Below, one piece after another: positions 23,669 through 32,082 of a stretch of 47,730 bases of DNA (positions within the stretch are counted from its first letter, which is position 1; every line of letters begins with the position of its first letter). Position numbers and translations under genes: made by a program. The DNA is taken from NCBI GenBank assembly GCA_910589165.1, contig CAJUSP010000017.1, positions 1-47,730 on the forward strand, written 5' to 3'. This DNA comes from an uncultured Adlercreutzia sp. Lineage in GTDB: Bacteria > Actinomycetota > Coriobacteriia > Coriobacteriales > Eggerthellaceae. A model generated the notes under the pieces. The model saw nothing but the letters and a program-made list of their open reading frames with translations, was not told the origin of the DNA and searched no databases.

Positions 23669-25357
23669 TTAGAACAGGCCCGTGATGGTGCCGTCCTCGA
23701 GGACATCGATCTTGTGCGCTGCCGGGGCTTTGCCGAGGCCGGGCATGGTCATGATGGAACCGGTGAGCGCCACTACGAAGCCAGCGCCGGCCGACACCTT
23801 CACCTGGCGCACCGTGATGGTGAACCCGCGCGGCGCGCCCAACTTGGCGGCATCGTCGCTGAACGAGTACTGGGTTTTCGCCATGCACACGGGCATGCCG
23901 CCGAAGCCCAGGGCCTCCAACTGCGCGATCTCCTTCTGGGCGGCGGGCTCGAACACCACGCCGTCGGCCCGGTAGACGCGCTTGGCAATGGCCTCGATCT
24001 TCTCAGCGAGCGTGAGGTCATCGTCGTAGGAGAAGGCAAAGGTGTCGGCAGAGCGCCCGGCCGCATCGCCGTTCTCGCACAGAGCCACCACTTCGTCGGC
24101 GAGCGCCAGGCCGCCCTCGCCGCCCTTTGCCCACACCTCGGACAGGGCCACGTTCACGCCCAACTCGCGGCACTTGGCCTCTACCAGGTCGAGCTCGGCC
24201 TTCGTGTCAGTGGGGAAGGCGTTAATAGCCACCACGCAAGGCAAGTTGTACACGTTGGTGATGTTCTCCACATGCTGCAGCAGATTCGGCAAGCCCGCCT
24301 CCAGGGCCTCCAGGTTCTCCTCGTTGAGGTCGGCCTTGGCCACGCCGCCGTGGTTCTTCAGGGCGCGCACCGTGGCGACAACCACCACTGCATCGGGTTT
24401 CAAACCGGCCAGGCGGCACTTGATGTCGAGGAACTTCTCGGCGCCCAAATCGGCGCCGAAACCGGCCTCGGTGACGCAGTAGTTGCCGAGCGCCATGGCC
24501 ATGCGCGTGGCCATAATGGAATTGCAGCCATGGGCGATGTTGGCGAAGGGGCCGCCGTGCACGAAAGCGGGCGTGCCCTCAAGGGTCTGCACGAGGTTCG
24601 GCTTCAGGGCGTCCTTCAGCAGGGCCGCCATGGCGCCCTCGGCCTGCAAGTCGTGAGCGGTAACCGGCTTATCGTCGTAGGTGTAGCCCACCACGATACG
24701 GCCGAGGCGCTCCTTCAGGTCGGTGATGGAGGTGGCCAGGCAGAAGATGGCCATGACCTCGGAGGCCACGGTGATGTCGAAGCCGTCCTCGCGGGGCACG
24801 CCGTGGGCCTTGCCGCCCAGGCCGTCCACAATGTGGCGCAGTTGGCGGTCGTTCATGTCCACCACGCGCTTCCAGGTGATCTTGCGCACATCGATGTTGA
24901 GCTCGTTGCCGTTCTGAATATGGGCATCGAGCAGGGCCGCCAGCAGGTTGTTGGCCGCGCCGATAGCGTGGAAGTCGCCGGTGAAGTGCAGGTTGATGTC
25001 TTCCATGGGCACCACCTGGGCGTACCCGCCGCCGGCAGCGCCGCCCTTGATGCCGAATACCGGCCCCAGCGACGGCTCACGCAGGGCCACGACCACGTTC
25101 TTGCCCCGCTTCGCCAGAGCGTCGGCCAGGCCCACCGTCGTGGTGGTCTTGCCCTCGCCGGCCGGCGTGGGGTTGATGGCCGTCACCAAAATGAGCTTGC
25201 CGGGCGCATGCTCTTCCTCGCGCAAAAGGTTGTAGTCGACCTTCGCCTTGTAGTTGCCGTACAACTCCAGGTACTTCTCGTCGACGCCGGCAACTTCGGC
25301 GATCTCGCGGATGGGTTTCGGATCGCATGCCTGGGCAATTTCAATGTCGGTCAACAC
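23669..25357 (-). CDS. fhs: Formate-tetrahydrofolate ligase
   Basis: 562 residues, the usual length. The ATP loop PTPAGEGKTTTTVGLADALA is at about residues 63-82, and AIGAANNLLAALLDAHIQNG, VVALREPSLGPVFGIKGGAA and TGSIMTMPGLGKAPAAHKID are family signatures. It makes 10-formyl-THF from formate, THF and ATP. It heads the fhs-fchA-folD-focA series, which links formate to methylene-THF for purine, methionine or serine synthesis, or the methyl branch of acetogenesis. No CO dehydrogenase genes are in the window. Confidence 0.97.
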   Translation of the reverse strand: MLTDIEIAQACDPKPIREIAEVAGVDEKYLELYGNYKAKVDYNLLREEEHAPGKLILVTAINPTPAGEGKTTTTVGLADALAKRGKNVVVALREPSLGPVFGIKGGAAGGGYAQVVPMEDINLHFTGDFHAIGAANNLLAALLDAHIQNGNELNIDVRKITWKRVVDMNDRQLRHIVDGLGGKAHGVPREDGFDITVASEVMAIFCLATSITDLKERLGRIVVGYTYDDKPVTAHDLQAEGAMAALLKDALKPNLVQTLEGTPAFVHGGPFANIAHGCNSIMATRMAMALGNYCVTEAGFGADLGAEKFLDIKCRLAGLKPDAVVVVATVRALKNHGGVAKADLNEENLEALEAGLPNLLQHVENITNVYNLPCVVAINAFPTDTKAELDLVEAKCRELGVNVALSEVWAKGGEGGLALADEVVALCENGDAAGRSADTFAFSYDDDLTLAEKIEAIAKRVYRADGVVFEPAAQKEIAQLEALGFGGMPVCMAKTQYSFSDDAAKLGAPRGFTITVRQVKVSAGAGFVVALTGSIMTMPGLGKAPAAHKIDVLEDGTITGLF

Positions 25358-25546
25358 GTCGGGCCCTCTTTCTCTTGTCGCGGCGCCGGACGGCCGGCGG
25401 CCAGGGGAATAGACCCCTCCATTGTAGCGGCGCGGCGGCGCGGCAATGCCGCCAATGCGGGGAACGAGCCTATTGCCCGCGGTTTCGACCGCCCGAGGGT
25501 GCGAAGGACGTCGAAGGCAGACGGAAGAGCCGCGCCAGGACGCGCG

Positions 25547-26317
25547 CTAGCGGGCGGCGCGCTCGGCGATGAGGCGCAGGCCCTCCAGCGTCAGCTCAGT
25601 ATTCACGATGCCGATGGTCTCGGAATTCTGCGCCACCGTGGGCCCCAGACCCCCCGTGGCCACCACGGTCGCATCGTAGCCCAGCTCGGCGAAAATGCGG
25701 CGCACCAGGCCGTCGACCCGGTCGGCCTCGCCGAGCATGATGCCCGCCTGGATGGCCTCCATGGTCGAGCGCCCCACCACCTGCGGCGGGTTCACCAAGT
25801 CGATGGCCGGCAACTGGGCCCCGCGGGAGAACAGGGCGTTGGCCGATGTCATCACACCCGGGGCGATAATACCCCCGCGGAAGACGCCGTCGGCATCTAT
25901 CACTTCCATGTTGGTGGCCGTGCCGAAGTCGACCACGATGACCGGCTCGCCGTACAGGGCCCGGGCCGCCACGGCATCCGCGATGCGGTCGGCGCCGATT
26001 TCGTGGGGGCTCGGGTAGTCGGTGTCGAACAGGTCGCCGGCGGTCTCGGCCGAGCACACCACAGGCTGCGCCCCGGTGGCGTCCTCAATGGCCTGGGACC
26101 AGGCGCGCGTGAGCTGGGGCACTACCGAGGCCAATGCGGCGGCATCGACGTTTTCGAAGCTTAAGCCCTCCAGCGAGAACAGCGTAGAAAGCGTGATGCG
26201 CAGCTCGTCGGCAGCGGCGTTCCGGTCGGTGGCAATGCGCCACATGGCGTCGAGAGTTTTCCCCGTATAGACGCCTAAAACGGTATGGGTATTCCCGATG
26301 TCAATAGCAAGTAACAT
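25547..26317 (-). CDS. coaX: Type III pantothenate kinase
   Basis: 256 residues. MLLAIDIGNTHTVLGVYTGK at the N-terminus gives the ASKHA phosphate loop; GADRIADAVAARALYGEPVI, VDFGTATNMEVIDADG, GGIIAPGVMTSANALFSRGA and VVATGGLG are the family motifs. It phosphorylates pantothenate, the first step to coenzyme A. It is divergent from the response regulator. The 189-bp gap to fhs shows no recognisable element. Confidence 0.95.
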   Translation of the reverse strand: MLLAIDIGNTHTVLGVYTGKTLDAMWRIATDRNAAADELRITLSTLFSLEGLSFENVDAAALASVVPQLTRAWSQAIEDATGAQPVVCSAETAGDLFDTDYPSPHEIGADRIADAVAARALYGEPVIVVDFGTATNMEVIDADGVFRGGIIAPGVMTSANALFSRGAQLPAIDLVNPPQVVGRSTMEAIQAGIMLGEADRVDGLVRRIFAELGYDATVVATGGLGPTVAQNSETIGIVNTELTLEGLRLIAERAAR

Positions 26318-26345
26318 AATTATGACAATCTTCCTCAGTTTTCCC

Positions 26346-26374
26346 GTATAATGACGCTGTTTACGTATAGTGAA
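26346..26374 (-). promoter_or_regulatory. Candidate coaX promoter
   Basis: On the minus strand TTCACT (26374-26369) and TTATAC (26351-26346) are 17 bp apart, leaving a leader of about 22 nt before coaX. The opposite strand reads TATAAT at 26347-26352 and TATTAT at 26385-26390, possible -10 boxes for the divergent response regulator, so the two promoters probably overlap. Confidence 0.4.
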
Positions 26375-26454
26375 CAGCGCGCCCTATTATAGCAAGGTAC
26401 CAACGATATGCCCCCAACGGGCAATCGTCGATATGACGAGAGAAAGGCAAGACC

Positions 26455-27150
26455 ATGACTGAGACACCGAGCCGAATCCTTGTCGTTGACGACGAGCCAT
26501 CGATCACCGAATTCGTAAGCTACGCATTGAAGAAAGAGGGTTACGAGGCTGACGTTGTCGACAACGGCGAAGACGCATTCGCCTTGGCCAGCGCCAACAC
26601 CTACGATTTGTACGTGCTCGACATCATGCTGCCGGGCATGGACGGCTACGAGCTGTGCCGCCGCCTGCGCTCGAAGACCACGGCCCCTGTGCTGTTCCTG
26701 TCGGCCCGCGATACCGAGCTGGACAAAGTCGTCGGCTTGGAAATCGGCGGCGACGACTACCTCGCCAAGCCCTTCGGCGTGCGCGAGCTTATCGCCCGCG
26801 TGCGCGCGCTGCTGCGCCGCGGCCAGGGCGGCGAGTTCCCCGGTGCTTCCAATTCCATTACCGCCTCGGGCATTACCCTCGACGAGGACGCCCACACCGC
26901 CTCGGGCGACCACGGCGAGATCGACCTGACGCCCCGCGAGTTCGAGCTGCTTGCCAGCCTGATGAAGAACGCCGGCAAGGTGGTTTCCCGCGAAGACCTG
27001 CTGCGCGACGCCTGGGGCTGGGAGTACCTCACCGAGACGAAGACGGTGGACACCCACATCAAGCGCCTGCGCGACAAGATTCACGCTGCCGGCTACGACC
27101 CGGCCCTCGTGGAAACCGTCCGCGGCTACGGCTACCGCTTCAAGGCGTAG
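26455..27150 (+). CDS. OmpR/PhoB-type response regulator without adjacent kinase
   Basis: 231 residues from ATG 26455 with GAGAAAGG upstream. Receiver: VVDDEPSITEFVSYALKKEG, phosphoacceptor in LDIMLPGMDGYELCRRL, and LAKPFGVRELIARVRALLRR. The winged helix contains LTPREFELLASLMKNAGKVV and KTVDTHIKRLRDKIHAAGYD, with the final ETVRGYGYRFKA. The downstream gene is bioY on the other strand, so no histidine kinase is linked and its signal is unknown. A strong terminator follows. Confidence 0.92.
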   Translation: MTETPSRILVVDDEPSITEFVSYALKKEGYEADVVDNGEDAFALASANTYDLYVLDIMLPGMDGYELCRRLRSKTTAPVLFLSARDTELDKVVGLEIGGDDYLAKPFGVRELIARVRALLRRGQGGEFPGASNSITASGITLDEDAHTASGDHGEIDLTPREFELLASLMKNAGKVVSREDLLRDAWGWEYLTETKTVDTHIKRLRDKIHAAGYDPALVETVRGYGYRFKA

Positions 27151-27173
27151 GCCGAACACAAGCTAAGCACGTC

Positions 27174-27202
27174 GAAAGGGCCTCTTCGGAGGCCCTTTTC
27201 TT
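27174..27202 (+). terminator. Rho-independent terminator after the response regulator
   Basis: AAAGGGCCTC (27175-27184) and GAGGCCCTTT (27189-27198) form a 10-bp stem with a TTCG loop, followed by TTCTTG. It starts 24 bp after the stop codon. Confidence 0.9.
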
Positions 27203-27269
27203 GTATTTAGGAAGAAATTCGGGGCGCCTTTCCGGGCCCATGCCGTCGAGGCAGATCCCGTGCCGAAGC

Positions 27270-27884
27270 CTAACCGACCACCCGGCGCACGGCCCGGGCA
27301 CACACCGCCGCTGCGACGATTTTCGCCAGATCGAGCACTATGAACGGCGCGCAGCTCGTAAGGAACGCGGTCAGCGGGTCAACCTGCCCCACGAACATAT
27401 ACTGGAGCCAGCCGCAAGCATAAGCCACGGCCGTGAAGATGACACCCGCCATCGCATCGGTAACAAGGTTGCGGCGCGACCCCACCGCCTTCAGGAACAG
27501 AGCCGCTAGCGGCACCCCGATCAGGTAGCCCCACAGAAAGCCGCCCGTGGGGCCTGCCAGCACGCCGATGCCGCCGCGCATACCCGAGAACACCGGCACG
27601 CCCACTGCGCCCAGCAGCTCGTAGCCGAAGATAGCCGCCGTGGCCTCCTTCGGCGTCAGCACGCAGATGGCGAAGGTGATGGCGAACATCTGCAGCGTGA
27701 AGGGAATGGGGCCCAGCGGCACCACCACCCAGGCGGAAACGGCAATGAGCGCGATGGTGAGCCCCATAAACGCCACCGAGCGCGTCCGCGAGGAGGCCGG
27801 AGCCTTCCGGAAGGCGGCTACTTGTTCCCCCTTCGCCCCTTTCGGCACAACCGTCTCTTCCCCGACAACCTCTTCTTGCGACAT
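27270..27884 (-). CDS. bioY: Biotin transporter BioY (ECF S component)
   Basis: 204 residues from ATG 27882-27884 with an AAAGGAGA ribosome site. A charged N-terminus of about 35 residues is followed by six membrane segments. GPIPFTLQMFAITFAICVLT, PVFSGMRGGIGVLAGPTGGF and the following LWGYLIG are the BioY signatures. It binds biotin and works with shared ECF transporter subunits, which are not in this window, or possibly alone. birA two genes upstream on the same strand fits a biotin-dependent organism. No bio synthesis genes and no clear biotin operator were seen. Confidence 0.95.
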   Translation of the reverse strand: MSQEEVVGEETVVPKGAKGEQVAAFRKAPASSRTRSVAFMGLTIALIAVSAWVVVPLGPIPFTLQMFAITFAICVLTPKEATAAIFGYELLGAVGVPVFSGMRGGIGVLAGPTGGFLWGYLIGVPLAALFLKAVGSRRNLVTDAMAGVIFTAVAYACGWLQYMFVGQVDPLTAFLTSCAPFIVLDLAKIVAAAVCARAVRRVVG

Positions 27885-28026
27885 GGCGTATCTCCTTTCT
27901 CGGAGATGCCATCGTAACGGGAGCGAACACTCGCTACCGCTTGGGAAGGCTCCGCATCAGGCGACGAACACGCCACGACTCCTGTTTTGTGCAAGAAAGC
28001 AAGAATAAGGCCCGGGTGCACAAGAG

Positions 28027-28056
28027 GTGAGACAGCGCCCCGGAGGGGCGTATCAC
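28027..28056. repeat. GTGAGACA-type palindromic repeat downstream of the MATE gene
   Basis: GTGAGACAGCGCCCC (28027-28041), then GGA and GGGGCG (28045-28050) and TATCAC: an imperfect 30-bp palindrome, also seen at 35114, 43196, 43269 and 45946. It lies just past the end of the exporter gene and may help end its transcript. Confidence 0.75.
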
Positions 28057-28068
28057 CCGCCGAGCCTT

Positions 28069-29571
28069 CTACTGCTGCAGGGCCTGCACCTTGCGCAGGC
28101 GATGCATCTCCCAGGCCACGAAGATGGCCGTCGTGAAAATGGAGAGGAAGTCGGCCACGGGTGCCGCGAAGTAGAGGGCGTCCAAGCCGTCGAACTGCGG
28201 AGCCATCTGCGGCAGCACCACAGGCATGAGGTACAGAAGCGGCACGAGGAACAGAATCTGGCGCGTCAGCGTGAGGAACACCGACTTGGCCGGCTGGCCG
28301 GTGGCCTGGAAGTAGTTCGAGCTGACAATTTGGAAGCCCACAAAGGGCAGCATCACGAACTGCACGCGGATGGCGAAGGCCGTGAAATCCACCAGGCCGT
28401 CATGGGAGATGCCGAAGGCATGGGCGATGGGCGCCGCGAACAGCTCCACGATAGCGAACATGAGCACCGAGATGGACGAGGCCGCACCGATGCCGTACCA
28501 CAGCGTCTTGCGCACGCGGTCGACGTTATGGGCGCCGTAGTTGAACCCGAGCAGCGGCTGCAGGGCGATGGCGATGCCGATAAGCGGCATGACCGAGAAC
28601 TGCCCGATGCGCTGCACCACGCCGATAGCCGCCAGCGCGTCGTCGGCCCCGATGGGCGAGAGGGCGCCGTACTTCACCAGCTGGAAGTTGATGACGAAGT
28701 TCACGATGGCCATGCCCGCCTGCACGCAGAAGCTCGGCAAGCCGAAGGCAAGGATAGTGCCGTCCATAGGCAGGTTCAGGCGCAGGCCCCGCAGGGTAAG
28801 CCGCATGGGCACGTCGGTCCGCAGGCAGAAGTACTGGAGCACCGCCGCGCACGAGCAGGCCCAGCCGAGCACGGTGGCCAGAGCGCTGCCCATGACCCCC
28901 CAGCCAAGGCCCAGCACGAACAGGGCGTTGAAAGCCACCGAGCCCACCAGGCCGATGACCATGGTGCCCAAGGCGCGGTTCGGCGCCCCGCAGGTGCGGA
29001 TGAAGTTGTTCACGCCGAGCCCGATGCACTGCAAGATGAATCCGGCGCAGAGAATCTGGATGAACGTCTGGGCATAGGGGCGCACCTCGGGAGTGGCACT
29101 GGCCAGATCGAGCACGGCGGACACCAGGGCCGGGTTCCACCCGATGATGAGCACGACAACCGCCGCGATGATGCTGAGCGACACCACGTTGCCCAGGGCC
29201 CGTTCCGCTTCCTCGCGCTTGCCCTCGCCCAGGCGCAGGGCCGCCAGCGCATTGCCGCCATTGCCGATGAGCATGGCCACGGCCATGAACACGATCATGA
29301 TGGGGTTGGCCACCGTCATGGCCGAAAGCCCGATCTCGCCCACGGCGTGGCCGAGGAACACCGAGTCGATAATGGCATAGGAGCCGTTGATGAGCATGCC
29401 CACCACCGAGGGGATGGCGAACTCCGTGATAAGCCGCGGAATGGAGGCCGTACCCATGCGCAGCACCTTGTCGTCGCCGGCCGAGGCGCCGGAGAGCTTT
29501 TGGCCGCGCGGGTCGGGAGCCGCCGCATCGGGGGTGGTCAGAATGTCTTCGGGGTGTTCGTCATGGTTCAT
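28069..29571 (-). CDS. MATE-family multidrug/cation efflux transporter
   Basis: 500 residues: a polar N-terminus of about 40, then about twelve membrane segments in two similar halves. TEFAIPSVVGMLINGSYAII (near residue 50), LIGNGGNALAALRLGEGKRE, AFGLPSFCVQAGMAIVNFVI and ALQPLLGFNYGAHNVDRVRK are typical of DinF/NorM-type MATE proteins. It would export a drug or metabolite in exchange for sodium or protons; the substrate cannot be predicted. It lies between bioY and birA with its own ribosome site, and no link to biotin is implied. Confidence 0.92.
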   Translation of the reverse strand: MNHDEHPEDILTTPDAAAPDPRGQKLSGASAGDDKVLRMGTASIPRLITEFAIPSVVGMLINGSYAIIDSVFLGHAVGEIGLSAMTVANPIMIVFMAVAMLIGNGGNALAALRLGEGKREEAERALGNVVSLSIIAAVVVLIIGWNPALVSAVLDLASATPEVRPYAQTFIQILCAGFILQCIGLGVNNFIRTCGAPNRALGTMVIGLVGSVAFNALFVLGLGWGVMGSALATVLGWACSCAAVLQYFCLRTDVPMRLTLRGLRLNLPMDGTILAFGLPSFCVQAGMAIVNFVINFQLVKYGALSPIGADDALAAIGVVQRIGQFSVMPLIGIAIALQPLLGFNYGAHNVDRVRKTLWYGIGAASSISVLMFAIVELFAAPIAHAFGISHDGLVDFTAFAIRVQFVMLPFVGFQIVSSNYFQATGQPAKSVFLTLTRQILFLVPLLYLMPVVLPQMAPQFDGLDALYFAAPVADFLSIFTTAIFVAWEMHRLRKVQALQQ

Positions 29572-29609
29572 AGAAGCGCCTTTCCGTAGTGCAGGCGCTA
29601 TTGTAGGAC

Positions 29610-30455
29610 TTACGGCCGAACGATGACGTGGGCCTCGCCGGAGGCGACGGGAACGAGCCCCGAATCGCTGCGAACGAGCAGGCGGCCGCGCTCGTCGATG
29701 CCCTGCACGACGCCCTCCACGGTGGTGTCGCCCACGGCGTCCTGGATGCCCACCTCGCGGCCGTTGAGGAACGATGCGCCCTCGTAGCTGCCCACGCTCG
29801 GCATGAAGCCCAGCTCACGCCAGCGGCCATAACTCACGAAGATGCGAGCAAGCACCTCACGCTGAATGTCGGTAATGACCTCTTCGCGGCGGGCGGCCAG
29901 GGCCGGGCCCTCAAGCTGCGCCGTCGCTTCGGCCACCGTCAGCGGGCGCTCGGGCGTGCTCTCCGACGCGCGCATGAGGTCGGCCATATAGGCGGGCACG
30001 TTGCGGCCGCAGGCAGGCACATCGATCTCGGGCCGGAACACGTTGATGCCGATGCCGATGCACACACCGCCCCCGCAGGCCTCCAGCGAGATGCCGCACA
30101 GCTTGCGGTACTCGTCGGCCGGGGTGTCGGCGGCCGGCAGATAGACGATGTCGTTGGGCCACTTCAGCTGGATGCCGTCCTCGCAGGCCGGGGCAGCCAT
30201 AGCGGCCAGGGCCCGCTGCACCGCCAGCCCCACCACCAAGCTCAGCGTGGAGAGCCCGCTGCCCGCCACATCGGGACGCAGCAAAAGCGACATGTACAGA
30301 CCGCCCTCGGGGCTGTCCCAGGGACGCCCCTGGCGCCCGTAGCCGCCGTTCTGCCTGCGTGCGCGCACGACCAGGCCCTCGGCCTTGCCCTCGCGCAGGG
30401 CGCTTTTCACCACCTCGTTGGTGGAGGCCACCTCATCCAGTACCGTCAGCTTCAT
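29610..30455 (-). CDS. birA: Biotin-protein ligase (no DNA-binding domain)
   Basis: 281 residues from ATG 30453-30455, 4 nt after the stop of folP-folK. Motifs: LDEVASTNEVVKSALREGKA, the biotinyl-AMP loop QNGGYGRQGRPWDSPEGGLY, LKWPNDIVY and CGISLEACGGGVCIGIGINV. The C-terminal domain ends in GLVPVASGEAHVIVRP. It joins biotin to carboxylase carrier domains. There is no N-terminal helix-turn-helix, so unlike E. coli BirA it should not regulate transcription. Confidence 0.95.
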   Translation of the reverse strand: MKLTVLDEVASTNEVVKSALREGKAEGLVVRARRQNGGYGRQGRPWDSPEGGLYMSLLLRPDVAGSGLSTLSLVVGLAVQRALAAMAAPACEDGIQLKWPNDIVYLPAADTPADEYRKLCGISLEACGGGVCIGIGINVFRPEIDVPACGRNVPAYMADLMRASESTPERPLTVAEATAQLEGPALAARREEVITDIQREVLARIFVSYGRWRELGFMPSVGSYEGASFLNGREVGIQDAVGDTTVEGVVQGIDERGRLLVRSDSGLVPVASGEAHVIVRP

Positions 30456-30459
30456 GAAC

Positions 30460-31773
30460 CTACAGCCTCCTCGCCGCGCCGACGCGCGCATCTTCGGGCA
30501 CCCGCCCCACCGGCGTGCCGTCGGCCAGCTCCCATCCGGGCAGAATATCCAGCAACGGCTTCACGACGAAATCACGCTCGCACACCCGCGGATGCGGAAG
30601 GGTAAGCTCGTCGTCGGAAGCCACATACATTTGGTAATCGAGAATATCGATGTCGAGGGTACGCGGGCCATTCTCGCGCTCGCGCACGCGACCGAGCGAG
30701 TTCTCGATGCCGTGCAGGTAGCCGAGCAGCTCCTTGGGCGGAAGCCCGCTGCGCAGCAGCACCACGGTGTTCACGAACGGGTCCTGCTCGGTGTAATAGG
30801 CCGGCTCGCTCTCGTAGAACGGAGCCATGTCGATGATCTGGGTGTCGGGAAGGGCGCACAGCTGCCCCACCGCCAAGTTGATCTGGGCGATTTTCGCCTC
30901 GGTCTCCTCGCCGGGCTCGGCCACGAGGGCCACATTCGACCCCAGGCCCAAAAGCACCGCCGGGCGCAGGTCGCGCAGGGCGGCCACGGTCATTTCCACA
31001 TTGTGCGTGCGCACCACGCTTGCCCCCAGCTCGCAGGCAAGCAGCGCCTCAGCGGCCGAGGCCACGTCGCGCTCGTGGGGCTCTTCCACGTGGTAGGCGT
31101 AGCCCACGTAGCTTTTGCGCGAGGCCGCCACCATCACCGGGTAGCCCAAATGAACGATCTCGTGCAGGTTGCGCATGAGCTCGATGGTTTGCTGGGGGGT
31201 CTTCCCGAAACCGGGGCCCGGGTCGACGCAGATGCGGGAATGGTCGACGCCGGCGGCCTCCAGGGCAGCGGCGGCATCGCGCAGGTAGTCGCGCACCTCG
31301 GCCACCACATCCTCGTACACCGGGTCGTCCTGCATGGTCTTCGGCTCGCCGTTCATATGCATGACCACGCAGCCGCAGCCGGTGCGGCGCACGGCCTCAA
31401 TCATGGCCGGGTCGCGGAAACCGGACACATCGTTGACGACCGAGGCGCCGGCGTGCAGCGCGCGAGCGGCCACTTCGGCATGGCGCGTGTCCACCGAAAC
31501 GCAAATGTCGTCTTCCACGAGCGCCTCGATAACCGGCGCAATGCGGGCCCATTCCTCATCGGGGCTCACCGCATCGGCGCCGGGGCGCGTCGACTCGCCG
31601 CCCACATCGATGATGGCCGCCCCCTGGGTGACCATCTCGCGGCCGTGAGCCACGGCCGCCGCGGGGTCGAGGAACTCACCGCCATCGGAAAACGAGTCGG
31701 GAGTCACGTTGAGAATGCCCATGATGAGGGGCTTTCCCAAATCGAAATCATATCGTCCGCAATGCCAAATCAT
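30460..31773 (-). CDS. folP: Dihydropteroate synthase - HPPK fusion (FolP-FolK)
   Basis: 437 residues from ATG 31771-31773; an upstream in-frame GTG at 31806 lacks a ribosome site. FolP covers about 1-265: MGILNVTPDSFSDGGEFLDP, IDVGGESTRPGADAVS, SVVNDVSGFRDP, DPGPGFGKT, and RTHNVEMT at its end. FolK covers about 275-425: VLLGLGSNVA, YESEPAYYTEQDPFVNTVVL, and ENGPRTLDIDILDYQ then LTLPHPRVCERDFVVKPL. The two enzymes make successive steps of dihydrofolate synthesis (HPPK pyrophosphorylates the pterin, DHPS joins it to p-aminobenzoate). Fusion of the pair is known elsewhere, usually in the order HPPK-DHPS; here DHPS is first. folE and folB are not in this window. Confidence 0.93.
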   Translation of the reverse strand: MIWHCGRYDFDLGKPLIMGILNVTPDSFSDGGEFLDPAAAVAHGREMVTQGAAIIDVGGESTRPGADAVSPDEEWARIAPVIEALVEDDICVSVDTRHAEVAARALHAGASVVNDVSGFRDPAMIEAVRRTGCGCVVMHMNGEPKTMQDDPVYEDVVAEVRDYLRDAAAALEAAGVDHSRICVDPGPGFGKTPQQTIELMRNLHEIVHLGYPVMVAASRKSYVGYAYHVEEPHERDVASAAEALLACELGASVVRTHNVEMTVAALRDLRPAVLLGLGSNVALVAEPGEETEAKIAQINLAVGQLCALPDTQIIDMAPFYESEPAYYTEQDPFVNTVVLLRSGLPPKELLGYLHGIENSLGRVRERENGPRTLDIDILDYQMYVASDDELTLPHPRVCERDFVVKPLLDILPGWELADGTPVGRVPEDARVGAARRL

Positions 31774-31960
31774 GAAGAGAAGCCTTTTCGCTCCGGTACC
31801 GCTCACAAATACTTAAGCGTCCAGTGTAGCGGCCCAAACCCCGTGTGTAACGAGGTTTTAGGCGAAAGACACGTCTTCTACTCTTAGAGCGGGCTTCAAG
31901 GAAGGCACCGAATAGCATGGGAGGAGCGGCGGCCGTCGGCGATCCTCTCTGAACGCCAAA

Positions 31961-31983
31961 GGAAAAGGCGGCCGAAGGCCGCC
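31961..31983 (-). terminator. Terminator downstream of ftsH
   Basis: GGCGGCC (31967-31973) pairs with GGCCGCC (31977-31983); read on the minus strand it is followed by TTTTCC. The rest of the 309-bp gap 31774-32082 carries no recognisable gene. Confidence 0.75.
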
Positions 31984-32082
31984 CAGTAAATGCATGAGGG
32001 AGCGAAGCGCCTGAGCCGAAGGCGAACAGCGAAGCGGGAGGAGCGACGATGACTGCCGGCTCCTCCCGCGCGGACAAACTCG